Notes: generated from the sequence alone by a model not told the origin. A stretch of 64,000 bases of DNA from an uncultured Eubacteriales bacterium (GCA_934561055.1 CAKTFN010000001.1:62001-126000), one strand, 5' to 3'; positions 42,813 to 52,675 are shown, counted from the first letter of the stretch. A program made the numbers and translations.

Positions 42813-43187
42813 ATGTTCGGATTATTCGAAGGCTTTTTCGGCATTGCGTTTGTTTTGATTTTTGTGCTTGTTTTCGGAATATTTTTGTTTGCGATCATAA
42901 AAGGTATCTCAACATGGAACAAAAATAATCATTCACCGCGTCTTACCGTTGAAGCGACCGTGGTTTCAAAGCGTGAAAACGTCAGCCACAGTCATCATCA
43001 AAGCGGTTCCGATGGCTCAATGTCATACGTTACGACTTCAACAACATATTATATTACTTTTCAGTTTGAAAGCGGGGATAGGCTTGAGCTTCAAGTTCAA
43101 GGATATGATTACGGAATGATTGTCGAAGGAGACAGAGGAAAGCTCAGCTTTCAGGGAACACGTTTTCTGGGATTTGAAAGAATGTGA
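42813..43187 (+). CDS. DUF2500 membrane protein
   Basis: 124 residues. One N-terminal transmembrane helix (about 8-30) is followed by a basic linker and a beta-rich domain. DUF2500 features are the VEATVVSKRENV strand, a His-Ser-rich loop (SHSHHQSGSDGS), TTYYITFQFESGDRLEL and the final GDRGKLSFQGTRFLGFER. No function is established. The ATG follows GGGGTG (42802-42807). It is a single gene. Confidence 0.9.
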   Translation: MFGLFEGFFGIAFVLIFVLVFGIFLFAIIKGISTWNKNNHSPRLTVEATVVSKRENVSHSHHQSGSDGSMSYVTTSTTYYITFQFESGDRLELQVQGYDYGMIVEGDRGKLSFQGTRFLGFERM

Positions 43188-43215
43188 ATTTTTTAAAAAT
43201 AAGTCAAGTGATTTT

Positions 43216-43258
43216 GAACTTTTTGTCAGTAAAAAAGCTTTACAGTGACAAAAAGTTC
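43216..43258. repeat. Long perfect inverted repeat downstream of the DUF2500 gene
   Basis: GAACTTTTTGTCA (43216-43228) is the exact complement of TGACAAAAAGTTC (43246-43258), with a further inner GTAAA/TTTAC. No T run follows, so it is not a classical terminator. It could end or stabilise the DUF2500 transcript, or be a protein-binding site. The rest of 43259-43382 shows nothing recognisable. Confidence 0.7.
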
Positions 43259-43382
43259 CTAATTGTCTCATATTAAACACATATTTCACTTTATATCATC
43301 AATTCTGTTTGGCATTTTGCACACAAAAGACACGAAAAGTTCAGAGAATATTCACAAATAACCGTTTTAACCGCCTTTGATA

Positions 43383-43411
43383 TTGACCGAAGTGAATCTT
43401 TGTGATATTAT
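43383..43411 (+). promoter_or_regulatory. Promoter of the CotH-like gene
   Basis: TTGACC (43383-43388) and TATTAT (43406-43411), 17 bp apart, extended TGA. The leader is about 130 nt; an upstream in-frame ATG at 43446 lacks a ribosome binding site. Confidence 0.75.
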
Positions 43412-43550
43412 CTATTTATAAAATTTCAGACAGCTATACATATTTATGAAAATATTTATTTGTTATCTGCGGTTTGACAGATATATTAAAGATGTTGGCA
43501 GCGGATTTTGTGTTCATATGGGTTGTGTGGCTGAAAAACGGGGTGTATAT

Positions 43551-45554
43551 ATGTCAAAAAAAGTAAAATCAGTGATTTCAGTTGTTCTTTCGTTGATTTT
43601 TATTTTCTCGTGCTTCGCCGTTACTGCGTTTGCCGAGGGAGAAATTGACTCATTTTCAATTAATGCACTTGTAAAGGGCGAAAGATACTTTGTTGAATGG
43701 GAAAAAAATGATGTTGACGGAAAGTATTATTTCTATCTTCCTGCCGGAAGCGACCTTTCAGATGTCGAAACAAGATTTGTTTCGACAAATGCTGTTTATG
43801 TCGGCAAAAAAAAGTTGGGTTACGGAAAGAAAACCGACGCTTTTGTTGGTGGCGGTGAGTTCACTCTCACGAGCGGCGGAAAGGAATATCAGGTTGTAAT
43901 TCTCAGCTCCGATAACATTCCCGCAATGTTCATTGAAACTGAATCCGGTTCACTTGACGCAATTCATGCGAACAAGTCTCACAAGGAAAAAGGAACGATT
44001 TCCGTTGTTGAAGGCGGAACGGTTACGGTTGACGCAAAACTTTCCTCAATTAAGGGACGCGGAAATTCAACTTGGGCTCTTCCGAAAAAACCGTATAATA
44101 TTAAATTTGAAAAGAAAACTGATCTTTTCGGAATGGGAAAGGCAAAAAAATGGAGCCTTCTCGCTTCCTATTATGATCTGTCATATTTAAGAAATACTTT
44201 TACTTTTGATTTTTCGGATGAAATCGGTCTTTACTATTCTTCAAAATCAAAGCACGTTGACCTTTATATCAACGGCGAATATCAGGGCAATTATGTTGTA
44301 TGCGAAAGCGTTGAAGTCGGTTCAACCCGTGTTGACATCACGGATCTTGAAGAGCTCAATGAAGAAGCAAACAAAGCCCTTGACATCGAATCCCTTTCTC
44401 TTGCCGGAGACAGAACCGGAAGTGCACCGGGTTCCGTAAAATATGTTGACATTCCGAACAACCCCGAAGATATTACCGGAGGTTACCTTCTTGAGTTTGA
44501 TTTTAAGGACAGATATATCCCGGAAGTCAGCGGTTTCGTTACGAATCACGGTCAGCCGGTTGTTCTTAAGAGTCCGGAGTACGCTTCAAAAGCTCAGGTT
44601 GAGTACATCAGTTCTTTCTGGCAGGAATTTGAAGATGCTCTTTATTCCGAAAACGGCACAAACTCTCTCGGAAAACACTATACAGATTATATTGACCTTG
44701 AATCGTTTGCAAATATGTATGTCGTTGAGGAGCTTTCAATGGACATTGATGCGGGTCTTTCAAGCTGTTATTTCTACAAAGACGCAAAGACAGATAAGAT
44801 TGTTGCATCTCCCGTTTGGGACTTTGACCTTGCCTACGGTTCAATGAATACCAATAAGTTTGGCGTTTGGATTAACGATGCGTCGGCTTGGTATGCCGGA
44901 GCCGGATACATCGGCGCAGGGGAGAACGTTACCGGAAAAGCTTTTGAAACAATTTTCGGAATTCTTTTCAAGCACGACGATTTCCGTCAGGCCGTAAGGG
45001 AGTCATGGCAGAAAAACGCTCAGCCAAATCTCGGCGAAGAAAAAATCGATTCGCTTCGTTCTCTCGCTTCGGAAATCAAAGCTTCTGCGGTAATGGATCT
45101 TTTCTTCTGGCGCCGTCAGCTTCCGGAAAGCACTTATGAAACCGTTGCGAATTCATTTGACGATTATGTTAACGAATTCCTCACCTTTGTTTCAGACAGA
45201 ACGTCAGCTCTTTCAAAAGGATTCGCCGATAATTCCGCAATGCTTTTCTATGACGCAAACGGCGGAAACGGTGTAATGTTCAACCATACAATTGCATCGG
45301 TCGGAGAAAACGTCAAGGTTTCCTCAAACTCGTTTGAAGGTCAAACTATGCAGTACATTTTTAAGGGATGGAACACCGAAAAGGACGGCAGCGGAAAGAC
45401 ATATAAGCCCGGAGAAGAAATTACTCTTGAGGGTGAATCCACAGTTCTTTACGCTCAGTGGAAAAAAGTCGGTTTCCTCACCGCAAACTTCATGCAGTTC
45501 ATTCAGCTTCTTAAACACATTTTTGAAAACATCAAAAATATGTTCAGAAAATAA
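43551..45554 (+). CDS. Exported CotH-family protein with an InlB-type repeat
   Basis: 667 residues, starting at the ATG at 43551 behind ACGGGGTG. A signal peptide (about 1-28, ending TAFAE) is followed by a CotH kinase-like domain (about 140-520). This has the characteristic IKGRGNSTWALPKKPY motif, a LASYYDLSYLRN segment, VDLYINGEYQGNYVV, and the Asp-rich motif ASPVWDFDLAYGS near residue 430. CotH proteins are atypical kinases, some phosphorylating spore-coat proteins; exported clostridial relatives are common. A Listeria-Bacteroides repeat follows (about 560-640; FKGWNTEKDGSG, LYAQWK). The last residues form an amphipathic helix (FMQFIQLLKHIFENIKNMF). The next gene starts 74 bp on and may share the transcript. 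Confidence 0.93.
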   Translation: MSKKVKSVISVVLSLIFIFSCFAVTAFAEGEIDSFSINALVKGERYFVEWEKNDVDGKYYFYLPAGSDLSDVETRFVSTNAVYVGKKKLGYGKKTDAFVGGGEFTLTSGGKEYQVVILSSDNIPAMFIETESGSLDAIHANKSHKEKGTISVVEGGTVTVDAKLSSIKGRGNSTWALPKKPYNIKFEKKTDLFGMGKAKKWSLLASYYDLSYLRNTFTFDFSDEIGLYYSSKSKHVDLYINGEYQGNYVVCESVEVGSTRVDITDLEELNEEANKALDIESLSLAGDRTGSAPGSVKYVDIPNNPEDITGGYLLEFDFKDRYIPEVSGFVTNHGQPVVLKSPEYASKAQVEYISSFWQEFEDALYSENGTNSLGKHYTDYIDLESFANMYVVEELSMDIDAGLSSCYFYKDAKTDKIVASPVWDFDLAYGSMNTNKFGVWINDASAWYAGAGYIGAGENVTGKAFETIFGILFKHDDFRQAVRESWQKNAQPNLGEEKIDSLRSLASEIKASAVMDLFFWRRQLPESTYETVANSFDDYVNEFLTFVSDRTSALSKGFADNSAMLFYDANGGNGVMFNHTIASVGENVKVSSNSFEGQTMQYIFKGWNTEKDGSGKTYKPGEEITLEGESTVLYAQWKKVGFLTANFMQFIQLLKHIFENIKNMFRK

Positions 45555-45628
45555 TAATTTCGGTAAATAGCGTCAAAAGACGTATTTTATAATTAACAAC
45601 TACACTCAGAAAGGAATGTGGCAGAAAA

Positions 45629-48600
45629 ATGAAAAACAAGACCCTTAAAAAGGCAATTGCTTCGTTTTTGTGTTTGGTACTGATGTTCTCAACGGTTGCA
45701 ATCGGCGTTTCTGCGATTGATTTCACAACCCCGAGCGATATGTTCCTCATCTCAAAAACGGACAGCAATATTGCGCCCGGTGTTAAAGAAAGCAAGATTA
45801 TAACCAACGGAAAAGACGGTGACAGTCAGGTTATGGGTTACGCCGTTGAGGTTGACCTTAAAAACCCGACTACCGGATTTGCTGTCGGTTATAATGACTA
45901 CGACGGAACAAAATGGAAATTGCAGACTGTCAGAAAGCAGGCTGCTGCAATTGAAAAAAAGCGCGGTGTCAATGTCGTTGCCGCCTTCAATGCCGATATC
46001 TATAATATGCAGACAGGTGAGCCTACCGGTTGCCTTGTTATGAACAGCATACCTTATAAAAACGGCTTTGGTCGTCCCTACTTTGCAATCATGAAGGACG
46101 GAACCGCAAAAATCGGCCCGGTTATGACTCAGGAAATTCTTGATAATTGCACCGAAGCCGTTTCGGGCTTCTTTACTCTTGTTGAGAACGGACAGAAAAC
46201 CGCTTCGGGTCTTTCCGATGACGGACTTGTTCCGAAGACAGCTGTCGGCATCAAAGCCGACGGAACGGTTATCATGTATTCCGCAGACGGCCGTAACTAT
46301 CCCGTTTCTGTCGGTCTCAGCAACAAATCTCTTGCCGATATCATGATCGGTCTCGGCTGCGTTGATGTTCTTAACCTTGACGGCGGCGGATCAACAACTT
46401 ATGCCGCAAAATATGAAGGAAGCTCAACCCTTGAGCTTGCAAACAACCCCTCTGACGGCGTTGAAAGAAACGTTGCTTCGTCACTCTTTATTCTTTCGAG
46501 TGCAAAGCCGACAGGTGAGTTTGACCACGCTTCAATGCTTCCGAACAATGAGCTTTATACCCCGGATTCAACCGTAACCTTTACCGCAAAGGGCGTTGAC
46601 TCCGCGGGTTCAGCCGCTGCACTTCCTGCGGACGGAAAGTTTGTTCTTGCCGATGAAAGTGCCGCTCTCGGAACGATCACCGATGACGGCGTTTTCACCT
46701 CGAACGGAACGGTCGGCGAAGTTAAAGTCAATTATGTTTCCGGCGGAGCTGTTTGCGGTTCAACCGGCATTAGCATAGTTGTTCCCGATACTCTCTACGT
46801 TCCGAACAGCGAAGTATCTCTCGGTTTTGAAGATACCACCGATTTCGGTATTCTCGGTAAGTATCATAGCAGAACCGTCAACATGAAGGCCGGCGACCTT
46901 GAGTGGGCGATTGCCGACTTTGAAGGAAACGACCTTGGCGAAACCGTCGGTAAATTTGACGGCCTCACCTTCACGACTTTTGACGGCGTAACCGTTAACG
47001 CAAACGTTACCGCAACATTCAAATACAACACCGATATTTCGGTAACAATCAAGGCTATTATCGGTGCAATGCCGGTCATGATGTATGACTTTGAATATAC
47101 GACCGATAAGGAAGAAGCCGACAACAGTGACGGTGCTCTCAAGTATATTCCGTCATACAAGATGCCTCGTTTTGACCGTTCAATCGGAACCACGAGCGCT
47201 CAGCAGGCCGCTGAGTTCAACGAGCAGGGCTACCCGCTTTACTGCTGGCCGAACGGCTCACTCACCGACCAGGAATCAATGAAGGCAACAATCGTTTCAA
47301 AGGATGACGGCGAACCCGTTCGTTTCGGAAACAAGTCGCTCAGAATTGATTACGACTATTCTTCATTTAACGGTTCATCTAACTCAAACAACTATCTTCG
47401 TGTAACCAGCCCGACATATTTCTTTGAAGGTTCACCGACAGCTATCGGTGCTTGGGTATATGTTCCGGAAGGAACTTCAAACTTCATTCTTTATCTTAAC
47501 TGCTGCAATAAAAAAGAAAGCCTTGCTTATGCAACCGTAACAGGCCCCAACGGTATTGACTGGACAGGATGGAGATACGTTGAGTTTGACCTCAACGACA
47601 CAAAGAACGCCGGCTCCGGAAGCGCAAACGCTCCGTTCGGATTCTATCAGGGCTGCGGTGTGTTCTGGATTTCGTTCCAGCCTGGTAAAGGCTACGGTGA
47701 CAGAACCGCTTCAAAGGTTTATCTTGACAATATTCAGCTCATCTACGGCGCAAACGTTGATGACACTGTAAACCCGGAAATTCTTACGATGAGTTCAATC
47801 GGAAAGAACATCGAGAAAGACGGAAGCACTGTTTTTGAAAAGGCCACAAACTCATTCACCGCAACATTCAAAGATGATGACGGAAAGTATGCAACAGGCA
47901 TTGATCCGACTGAAGTTAAAATGTACATCGACGGTGTTGACGAAACCGAAAACTGCTCAATCGTTGAAACCGACGGTGAAATCCACCTTTATGACAAGAC
48001 TCTCTCCGACGGTATTCACAGCATGACTGTTTCCGTTGCGGATAAGTTCGGTAACGCAACCGAAGAAACGCGTTACTTTACTGTTAACGCAAAGCAGGAA
48101 AAGACCGAAGTTTCCTTCTACGCAGAGGGTACACCGATTCTCGGAAAAGACTTTGTTCTCAATGTAACGGCTAACAACGGTTCCGTTGAAGCAGCCGATG
48201 TTAACGTAAAACTTCTTTCATACTTCGTTAAGTATTGGAACAACTTCAGGGTTGAAGCCGGCGAAAACTATGTTCTCGACGGTGAGGCAACCTACAATTC
48301 AAAATATGACATCATTAACTTCAAGGCAACAAGAAAAGCCGACGCTTCCTCGGAAAACAATGTTATCGCAAAGATTATCATTTCCATTCCGACCGACACA
48401 CCGGAAGGTCTTGACGTAACCTACAGGGTTTCCAAGGGCGCACTTGTTCTTGACGACGGCTCAAAGAGCTCATTCTCCGGACGTGTGACAACGTCTTGCA
48501 CTGCACCGCTTTTCATTAAGATTGAAACGATGATTGTCGGCTCTGCCGGCGGATATGTTGACGTGACCGACCGTAACGGTAATGTTGTTGCCGACGCAAA

Positions 48601-50866
48601 TATTTATACTGCCGATAATTCTCTTCTCGGTGTAACCGATGAAACCGGAAGAATTTTCACAAACGCTTTTGTTGATGCGGTTAAGGAAATCAACGTTTAT
48701 GCCGAAAAGAACGGCGATCTTTCGTTCCTCACAAAGAGCCAGAGCTTCAAATCCGGCGCAACAGAAGACGGACTTCCGACATTTGTTAAGCTCAACGCAA
48801 CAAATGCTCCCGAATCCTCGCAGAGCATTTCATGGATGGCTTCTCCGCTTGCAAGCGCAGACAAGGCTGTTGCCGAATATGCAACAAAGTCCGACTATGA
48901 AGCAAACGGCGAGGCGGCATTCAAATCCGTAGACGGAAAGAGCAGACTTGTTGAACTTTCAAGCTCAGCAATGCTTGATACCAACTATGCCGTAAGAATC
49001 AACGCCGTTCGTATCACCGGACTTAAAGCGGATACCGAATACGTTTACCGTGTCGGTGACGGCGAAAAGATGTCTGACGTTAAAACGTTTGAAACAATTA
49101 GAAAGAACAGAGGAGTTAACTTCTTTGTAATCGGTGATACTCAGGCCACAGACACAACAAACACCGATCAGATTACAAAAATTCTCGGTGAATCCGATGT
49201 CAAGTACGACTTCGGAATCCAGACCGGAGACGCAGTTGACAACGGCGGTAACTACACCATGTGGGCAAATATCGCTAAGGTGTTCAGCGGTGACTTCCTT
49301 GGTAAGAAGGATCTCATTCAGGTTCTCGGTAACCATGAATATTACGGAGACCTTGACGCTTCGACCGCTAATGCATACTTTGACCTTTCCGACGGAGAAG
49401 AAGCTCCGGAATGTTACTCAACCCAGTACGGCAACGTTTATATTGCAGTAATCAACTATGATGGTGACTCTATATATGATAAAGCGATTGAATGGGTCAA
49501 GAAAGACGCAGCAAAGAGCGACGCAACGTGGAAGATTCTTACCCTTCACCAGCCGCCGTACTACACCAACCCGTCGGGCAACAGCGAAAAAGCCGCTCAG
49601 AAGCTCAGAGAGCTTGCCGATGACGTCGGATTCGATGTTGTATTCTCAGGTCATGACCACTCGTATGCAAGAACTGCCGCTCAGAAGGGCGGAAAGCTCG
49701 ACGAAGACGGAACCGTATATTACATTTGCGGTTCAACCGGCGAAAAATCATATGAAATTACAAAGAACGATGCCTTCAATTTTGAAATGATTGAGCATAA
49801 CTTCAATGCAATTTATATCACGGCGGAGGCAACCGACACCAAGCTTTCAATCACAACTTATGATTACACCGGCTCCGGCGAAATCATGCTTGACTCTTTC
49901 ACAAAGACCAAGAAGAGCGACTGCTCAAAGAACGGTCACACCGCAACTTATGACAACGGCGATATGTACTGCTCGGTCTGCGGATATCCGATCAATATCA
50001 ACAAGTACACCGGTTTTGCACGCGACGTTGATACCGGAAGAAATATGTACTTCCTCGGCGGTGAAAAGAAGATCGGCTGGTTCCAGATCGGAAAAGACGC
50101 TTATTACTTTGATGAAAACGGTCTCGGACTTGTCGGTGATCATACTCTCGGTCAGGTTAAGGGAACATATCATTTTGATAAAGACGGACGTCAGATCGGC
50201 GCAGTCTTTGAGGAATTCGATGGCGGAGTAAGAGCGTTCCGCGGTTCAAACACATCCGTTCTTGTCGGCTGGCATGAAATTGACGGTAACCTTTATTACT
50301 TCTCAAGATCAAACGGCGCAATGAGAACCGGAAACGCAACCGTAACCGTAAGAACCGGACAGAAACTCAACTTTGTCTTCTCCAAGGACGGAAAGCTTAA
50401 GCGCGGCGCATTCTATGAAACCGATGAAGGAACCGTATATTACTGGGGTGCCGAGATGGTAAGCGGCTGGCAGGAAATTGAAGGAAAGAAGTATTACTTC
50501 AATCCGTCAACCCACATTATGGCTGACGATACCACCGAAATTGACGGAAAGCTTTATGCTTTTGATCAGGACGGAACCTTTGTTCATGAAGGCGCTCACG
50601 AATGGGGCAAGGCGGTCGTTGTAATCGAACCGAACTGCACCGTTGACGGCCAGACAAGATATACCTGCTCCGTATGTAAGCACAAGAAGTTTGAAACCGT
50701 TAAAGCACTCGGTCACGTTGACGAAAACGGTGACGGAACTTGTGACAGGTGTAATTTCCCGATGGATTTCAACTCGTTAACAAATAATTTCCTTTATCGC
50801 TTCTGGCAGAGGATTATTTACATCTTCAGACTTATTGCTTCGCTGTTTAAGTACGGAATCAAATAA
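45629..50866 (+). CDS. Multidomain exported phosphodiester glycosidase / metallophosphoesterase (1745 aa)
   Basis: Signal peptide at 1-30. An N-terminal phosphodiester glycosidase (NAGPA-like) domain (about 60-285; FNADIYNMQTGEPTGC, LNLDGGGSTT) is joined to Ig-like and carbohydrate-binding-like regions and a cohesin-like beta domain (about 830-960). A purple-acid-phosphatase-type module has an N-terminal Fn3 part near 1065 and catalytic motifs VIGDTQ, QTGDAVDNGG, LGNHEYY, LHQPPYY and SGHDHSY (about 1170-1350). Choline/cell-wall-binding-like repeats follow (about 1450-1655; YYFDENG, KYYFNPST), then a CxxC ribbon and an amphipathic hydrophobic tail (FWQRIIYIFRLIASLFKY). Two phosphoester-cleaving activities in one chain suggest degradation of a phosphodiester-linked glycan such as teichoic acid; this is inferred. 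It lies directly after the CotH gene. Confidence 0.92.
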   Translation: MKNKTLKKAIASFLCLVLMFSTVAIGVSAIDFTTPSDMFLISKTDSNIAPGVKESKIITNGKDGDSQVMGYAVEVDLKNPTTGFAVGYNDYDGTKWKLQTVRKQAAAIEKKRGVNVVAAFNADIYNMQTGEPTGCLVMNSIPYKNGFGRPYFAIMKDGTAKIGPVMTQEILDNCTEAVSGFFTLVENGQKTASGLSDDGLVPKTAVGIKADGTVIMYSADGRNYPVSVGLSNKSLADIMIGLGCVDVLNLDGGGSTTYAAKYEGSSTLELANNPSDGVERNVASSLFILSSAKPTGEFDHASMLPNNELYTPDSTVTFTAKGVDSAGSAAALPADGKFVLADESAALGTITDDGVFTSNGTVGEVKVNYVSGGAVCGSTGISIVVPDTLYVPNSEVSLGFEDTTDFGILGKYHSRTVNMKAGDLEWAIADFEGNDLGETVGKFDGLTFTTFDGVTVNANVTATFKYNTDISVTIKAIIGAMPVMMYDFEYTTDKEEADNSDGALKYIPSYKMPRFDRSIGTTSAQQAAEFNEQGYPLYCWPNGSLTDQESMKATIVSKDDGEPVRFGNKSLRIDYDYSSFNGSSNSNNYLRVTSPTYFFEGSPTAIGAWVYVPEGTSNFILYLNCCNKKESLAYATVTGPNGIDWTGWRYVEFDLNDTKNAGSGSANAPFGFYQGCGVFWISFQPGKGYGDRTASKVYLDNIQLIYGANVDDTVNPEILTMSSIGKNIEKDGSTVFEKATNSFTATFKDDDGKYATGIDPTEVKMYIDGVDETENCSIVETDGEIHLYDKTLSDGIHSMTVSVADKFGNATEETRYFTVNAKQEKTEVSFYAEGTPILGKDFVLNVTANNGSVEAADVNVKLLSYFVKYWNNFRVEAGENYVLDGEATYNSKYDIINFKATRKADASSENNVIAKIIISIPTDTPEGLDVTYRVSKGALVLDDGSKSSFSGRVTTSCTAPLFIKIETMIVGSAGGYVDVTDRNGNVVADANIYTADNSLLGVTDETGRIFTNAFVDAVKEINVYAEKNGDLSFLTKSQSFKSGATEDGLPTFVKLNATNAPESSQSISWMASPLASADKAVAEYATKSDYEANGEAAFKSVDGKSRLVELSSSAMLDTNYAVRINAVRITGLKADTEYVYRVGDGEKMSDVKTFETIRKNRGVNFFVIGDTQATDTTNTDQITKILGESDVKYDFGIQTGDAVDNGGNYTMWANIAKVFSGDFLGKKDLIQVLGNHEYYGDLDASTANAYFDLSDGEEAPECYSTQYGNVYIAVINYDGDSIYDKAIEWVKKDAAKSDATWKILTLHQPPYYTNPSGNSEKAAQKLRELADDVGFDVVFSGHDHSYARTAAQKGGKLDEDGTVYYICGSTGEKSYEITKNDAFNFEMIEHNFNAIYITAEATDTKLSITTYDYTGSGEIMLDSFTKTKKSDCSKNGHTATYDNGDMYCSVCGYPININKYTGFARDVDTGRNMYFLGGEKKIGWFQIGKDAYYFDENGLGLVGDHTLGQVKGTYHFDKDGRQIGAVFEEFDGGVRAFRGSNTSVLVGWHEIDGNLYYFSRSNGAMRTGNATVTVRTGQKLNFVFSKDGKLKRGAFYETDEGTVYYWGAEMVSGWQEIEGKKYYFNPSTHIMADDTTEIDGKLYAFDQDGTFVHEGAHEWGKAVVVIEPNCTVDGQTRYTCSVCKHKKFETVKALGHVDENGDGTCDRCNFPMDFNSLTNNFLYRFWQRIIYIFRLIASLFKYGIK

Positions 50867-50879
50867 TCAACCTGTTTTT

Positions 50880-50916
50880 CAGCCGTTTCGCGAAAAGCGA
50901 AACGGCTGAAGTTTTA
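50880..50916 (+). terminator. Intrinsic terminator
   Basis: A perfect 12-bp stem (CAGCCGTTTCGC / GCGAAACGGCTG) around GAAAA, followed by AAGTTTTAT. Confidence 0.92.
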
Positions 50917-50996
50917 TGTGAGGGTCTTGCCTATTCTGCTTACTGCCAAGACTTTTAAGGAGTGCGATTTTACACACGCTTTTTTCAAAAAAACTA

Positions 50997-51025
50997 TTGC
51001 AAAGAATCGGAAAATATATTACAAT
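50997..51025 (+). promoter_or_regulatory. Promoter of putP
   Basis: TTGCAA (50997-51002) and TACAAT (51020-51025), 17 bp apart, 35 bp before the ATG. Confidence 0.65.
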
Positions 51026-51059
51026 AATAAAATGAATTTTGGAGAGAAGGATGTAAAAA

Positions 51060-52628
51060 ATGGGCGATAAAGTTCAATTGTTAATTGCAATGGTAGGGTA
51101 TATGCTGATTGTCATCGGCATCGGCATATTCTTTGCTAAAAAATCACAGGCAAATTCTGAAAACTATTTTCTCGGCGGCCGTTCTCTCGGCCCCTGGGTT
51201 GCCGCAATGAGTGCGGAAGCTTCCGATATGAGCGGTTGGCTTCTCATGGGACTTCCCGGTGTTGCTTATTGGTGCGGAATTGCAGACGCCGCATGGACTG
51301 CAATCGGCCTTGCGATCGGAACATACATAAACTGGCTTCTTGTTTCAAAGCGTCTTCGTGCGTATTCAATCGTTTCCGGAGATTCGATTACCGTTCCGGA
51401 TTTTCTCAGTAATCGCTTTCATGAAAAGAAAAAAGTTATTCTCGGCATTTCTGCGGTATTTATTCTTATTTTCTTCACTGTTTATGCTGCAAGCTGCTTT
51501 GTAACTTGCGGAAAGTTGTTCTCCGGTCTTTTCGGTTATTCTTATCATTCAATGATGATTGTCGGGGCAGCTTTCGTTTTGGTTTATACGATTCTTGGCG
51601 GCTTTCTTGCGGAAAGTGCTTCTGATTTTATGCAGGCAGTCGTTATGATCATTGCGCTTGTCGGTGTGCTTGTCTTCGGTGTCGTTCATGCCGGCGGACT
51701 TTCTGCCGTTATCGAAAATGCAAAGGCAATTCCCGGATATCTTTCATTCACTTCGATTGCAACTCCGACCGTTGATGCAAACGGTGTTCAGCAGGCTGCA
51801 AACGGCGCACCGCTTTTCGGTGAAGCCGGAAAATACGGCTTTCTCACGATTCTTTCAACCGTTTCATGGGGGCTTGGCTACTTTGGAATGCCGCAGGTGC
51901 TTCTTCGCTTTATGGCTATCCGTAAGAGCAGCGAGCTTAAAATGTCGCGTCGAATCGCAACTGTTTGGGTTATCATTTCGCTTGCTGCCGCTGTTTCAAT
52001 CGGTGTTCTCGGAAGATTTATTCTTCCTACAGATGCTGCACTTGCAACTCAGAGCGGTGCTGAAAATGTTTTTGCTCATCTTGCTCAGCTTTTGTTCCAC
52101 CCGATTGTTGCAGGTGTCGTCATGGCAGGTATTCTTGCCGCAACAATCAGCTCTTCCGATTCGTATCTTCTTATTGCGGCTTCTGCAGTTTCAAAAAATC
52201 TCTTTGAAGGTATCGTTAAAAAGAATGCAACCGACAAACAGGTAATGCGAGTTTCAAGAATAATGCTCCTTGTAATTACCGTAATCGGAATGGCTATTGC
52301 ATGGAATGAAAACAGCGTTATTTTTGAAATCGTTTCGTTTGCATGGTCCGGTTTCGGTGCAACGTTCGGACCGATTATGCTCTTTTCGCTTTTCTGGAAA
52401 CGTACAAACAGACCCGGTGCAATTGCAGGTATGGTTTCCGGCGGCGTAATGGTCTTTGTTTGGAAGCTCCTTCTCAAACCTCTCGGCGGAGTTTTTGGAA
52501 TTTACGAGCTTCTTCCGGCATTCCTTATTTCATGCATTTTCATTGTTGTTGTTTCGCTTTGCACGAAAAAACCGTCACAGCAACTTGAAGAAGATTTTGA
52601 AAAGGCAAAGTCTTACACAGAAGCATAA
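51060..52628 (+). CDS. putP: Sodium/proline symporter PutP
   Basis: 522-residue member of the sodium:solute symporter family with 13 hydrophobic helices. Family landmarks are ENYFLGGRSLGPWVAAMSAE near residue 34 (Na+ site), SDMSGWLLMGLPG, the SGDSITVPDFLSNRFH loop and GYFGMPQVLLRFMAI near 285. PutP imports proline with Na+ for use as carbon, nitrogen or osmoprotectant. Length matches the family (about 500). The ATG follows AGAAGG. It is monocistronic and has no adjacent proline-degradation gene. Confidence 0.94.
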   Translation: MGDKVQLLIAMVGYMLIVIGIGIFFAKKSQANSENYFLGGRSLGPWVAAMSAEASDMSGWLLMGLPGVAYWCGIADAAWTAIGLAIGTYINWLLVSKRLRAYSIVSGDSITVPDFLSNRFHEKKKVILGISAVFILIFFTVYAASCFVTCGKLFSGLFGYSYHSMMIVGAAFVLVYTILGGFLAESASDFMQAVVMIIALVGVLVFGVVHAGGLSAVIENAKAIPGYLSFTSIATPTVDANGVQQAANGAPLFGEAGKYGFLTILSTVSWGLGYFGMPQVLLRFMAIRKSSELKMSRRIATVWVIISLAAAVSIGVLGRFILPTDAALATQSGAENVFAHLAQLLFHPIVAGVVMAGILAATISSSDSYLLIAASAVSKNLFEGIVKKNATDKQVMRVSRIMLLVITVIGMAIAWNENSVIFEIVSFAWSGFGATFGPIMLFSLFWKRTNRPGAIAGMVSGGVMVFVWKLLLKPLGGVFGIYELLPAFLISCIFIVVVSLCTKKPSQQLEEDFEKAKSYTEA

Positions 52629-52642
52629 TTTCTTTTTTCAGA

Positions 52643-52670
52643 ACCCGGAGCAAAGTGCATCCGGGTCTTT
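52643..52670 (+). terminator. Probable terminator of putP
   Basis: ACCCGGA (52643-52649) pairs with TCCGGGT (52660-52666), followed by CTTTG; the T run is short. Confidence 0.65.
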
Positions 52671-52675
52671 GAAAC

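Noticed and set aside
8219..50939. The 13-mer TTGCCTATTCTGC occurs in the leaders of both mgtE (8219) and putP (50927)
   Set aside because: Many 13-mer matches are expected by chance in 64 kb, and the flanking sequences do not share structure.
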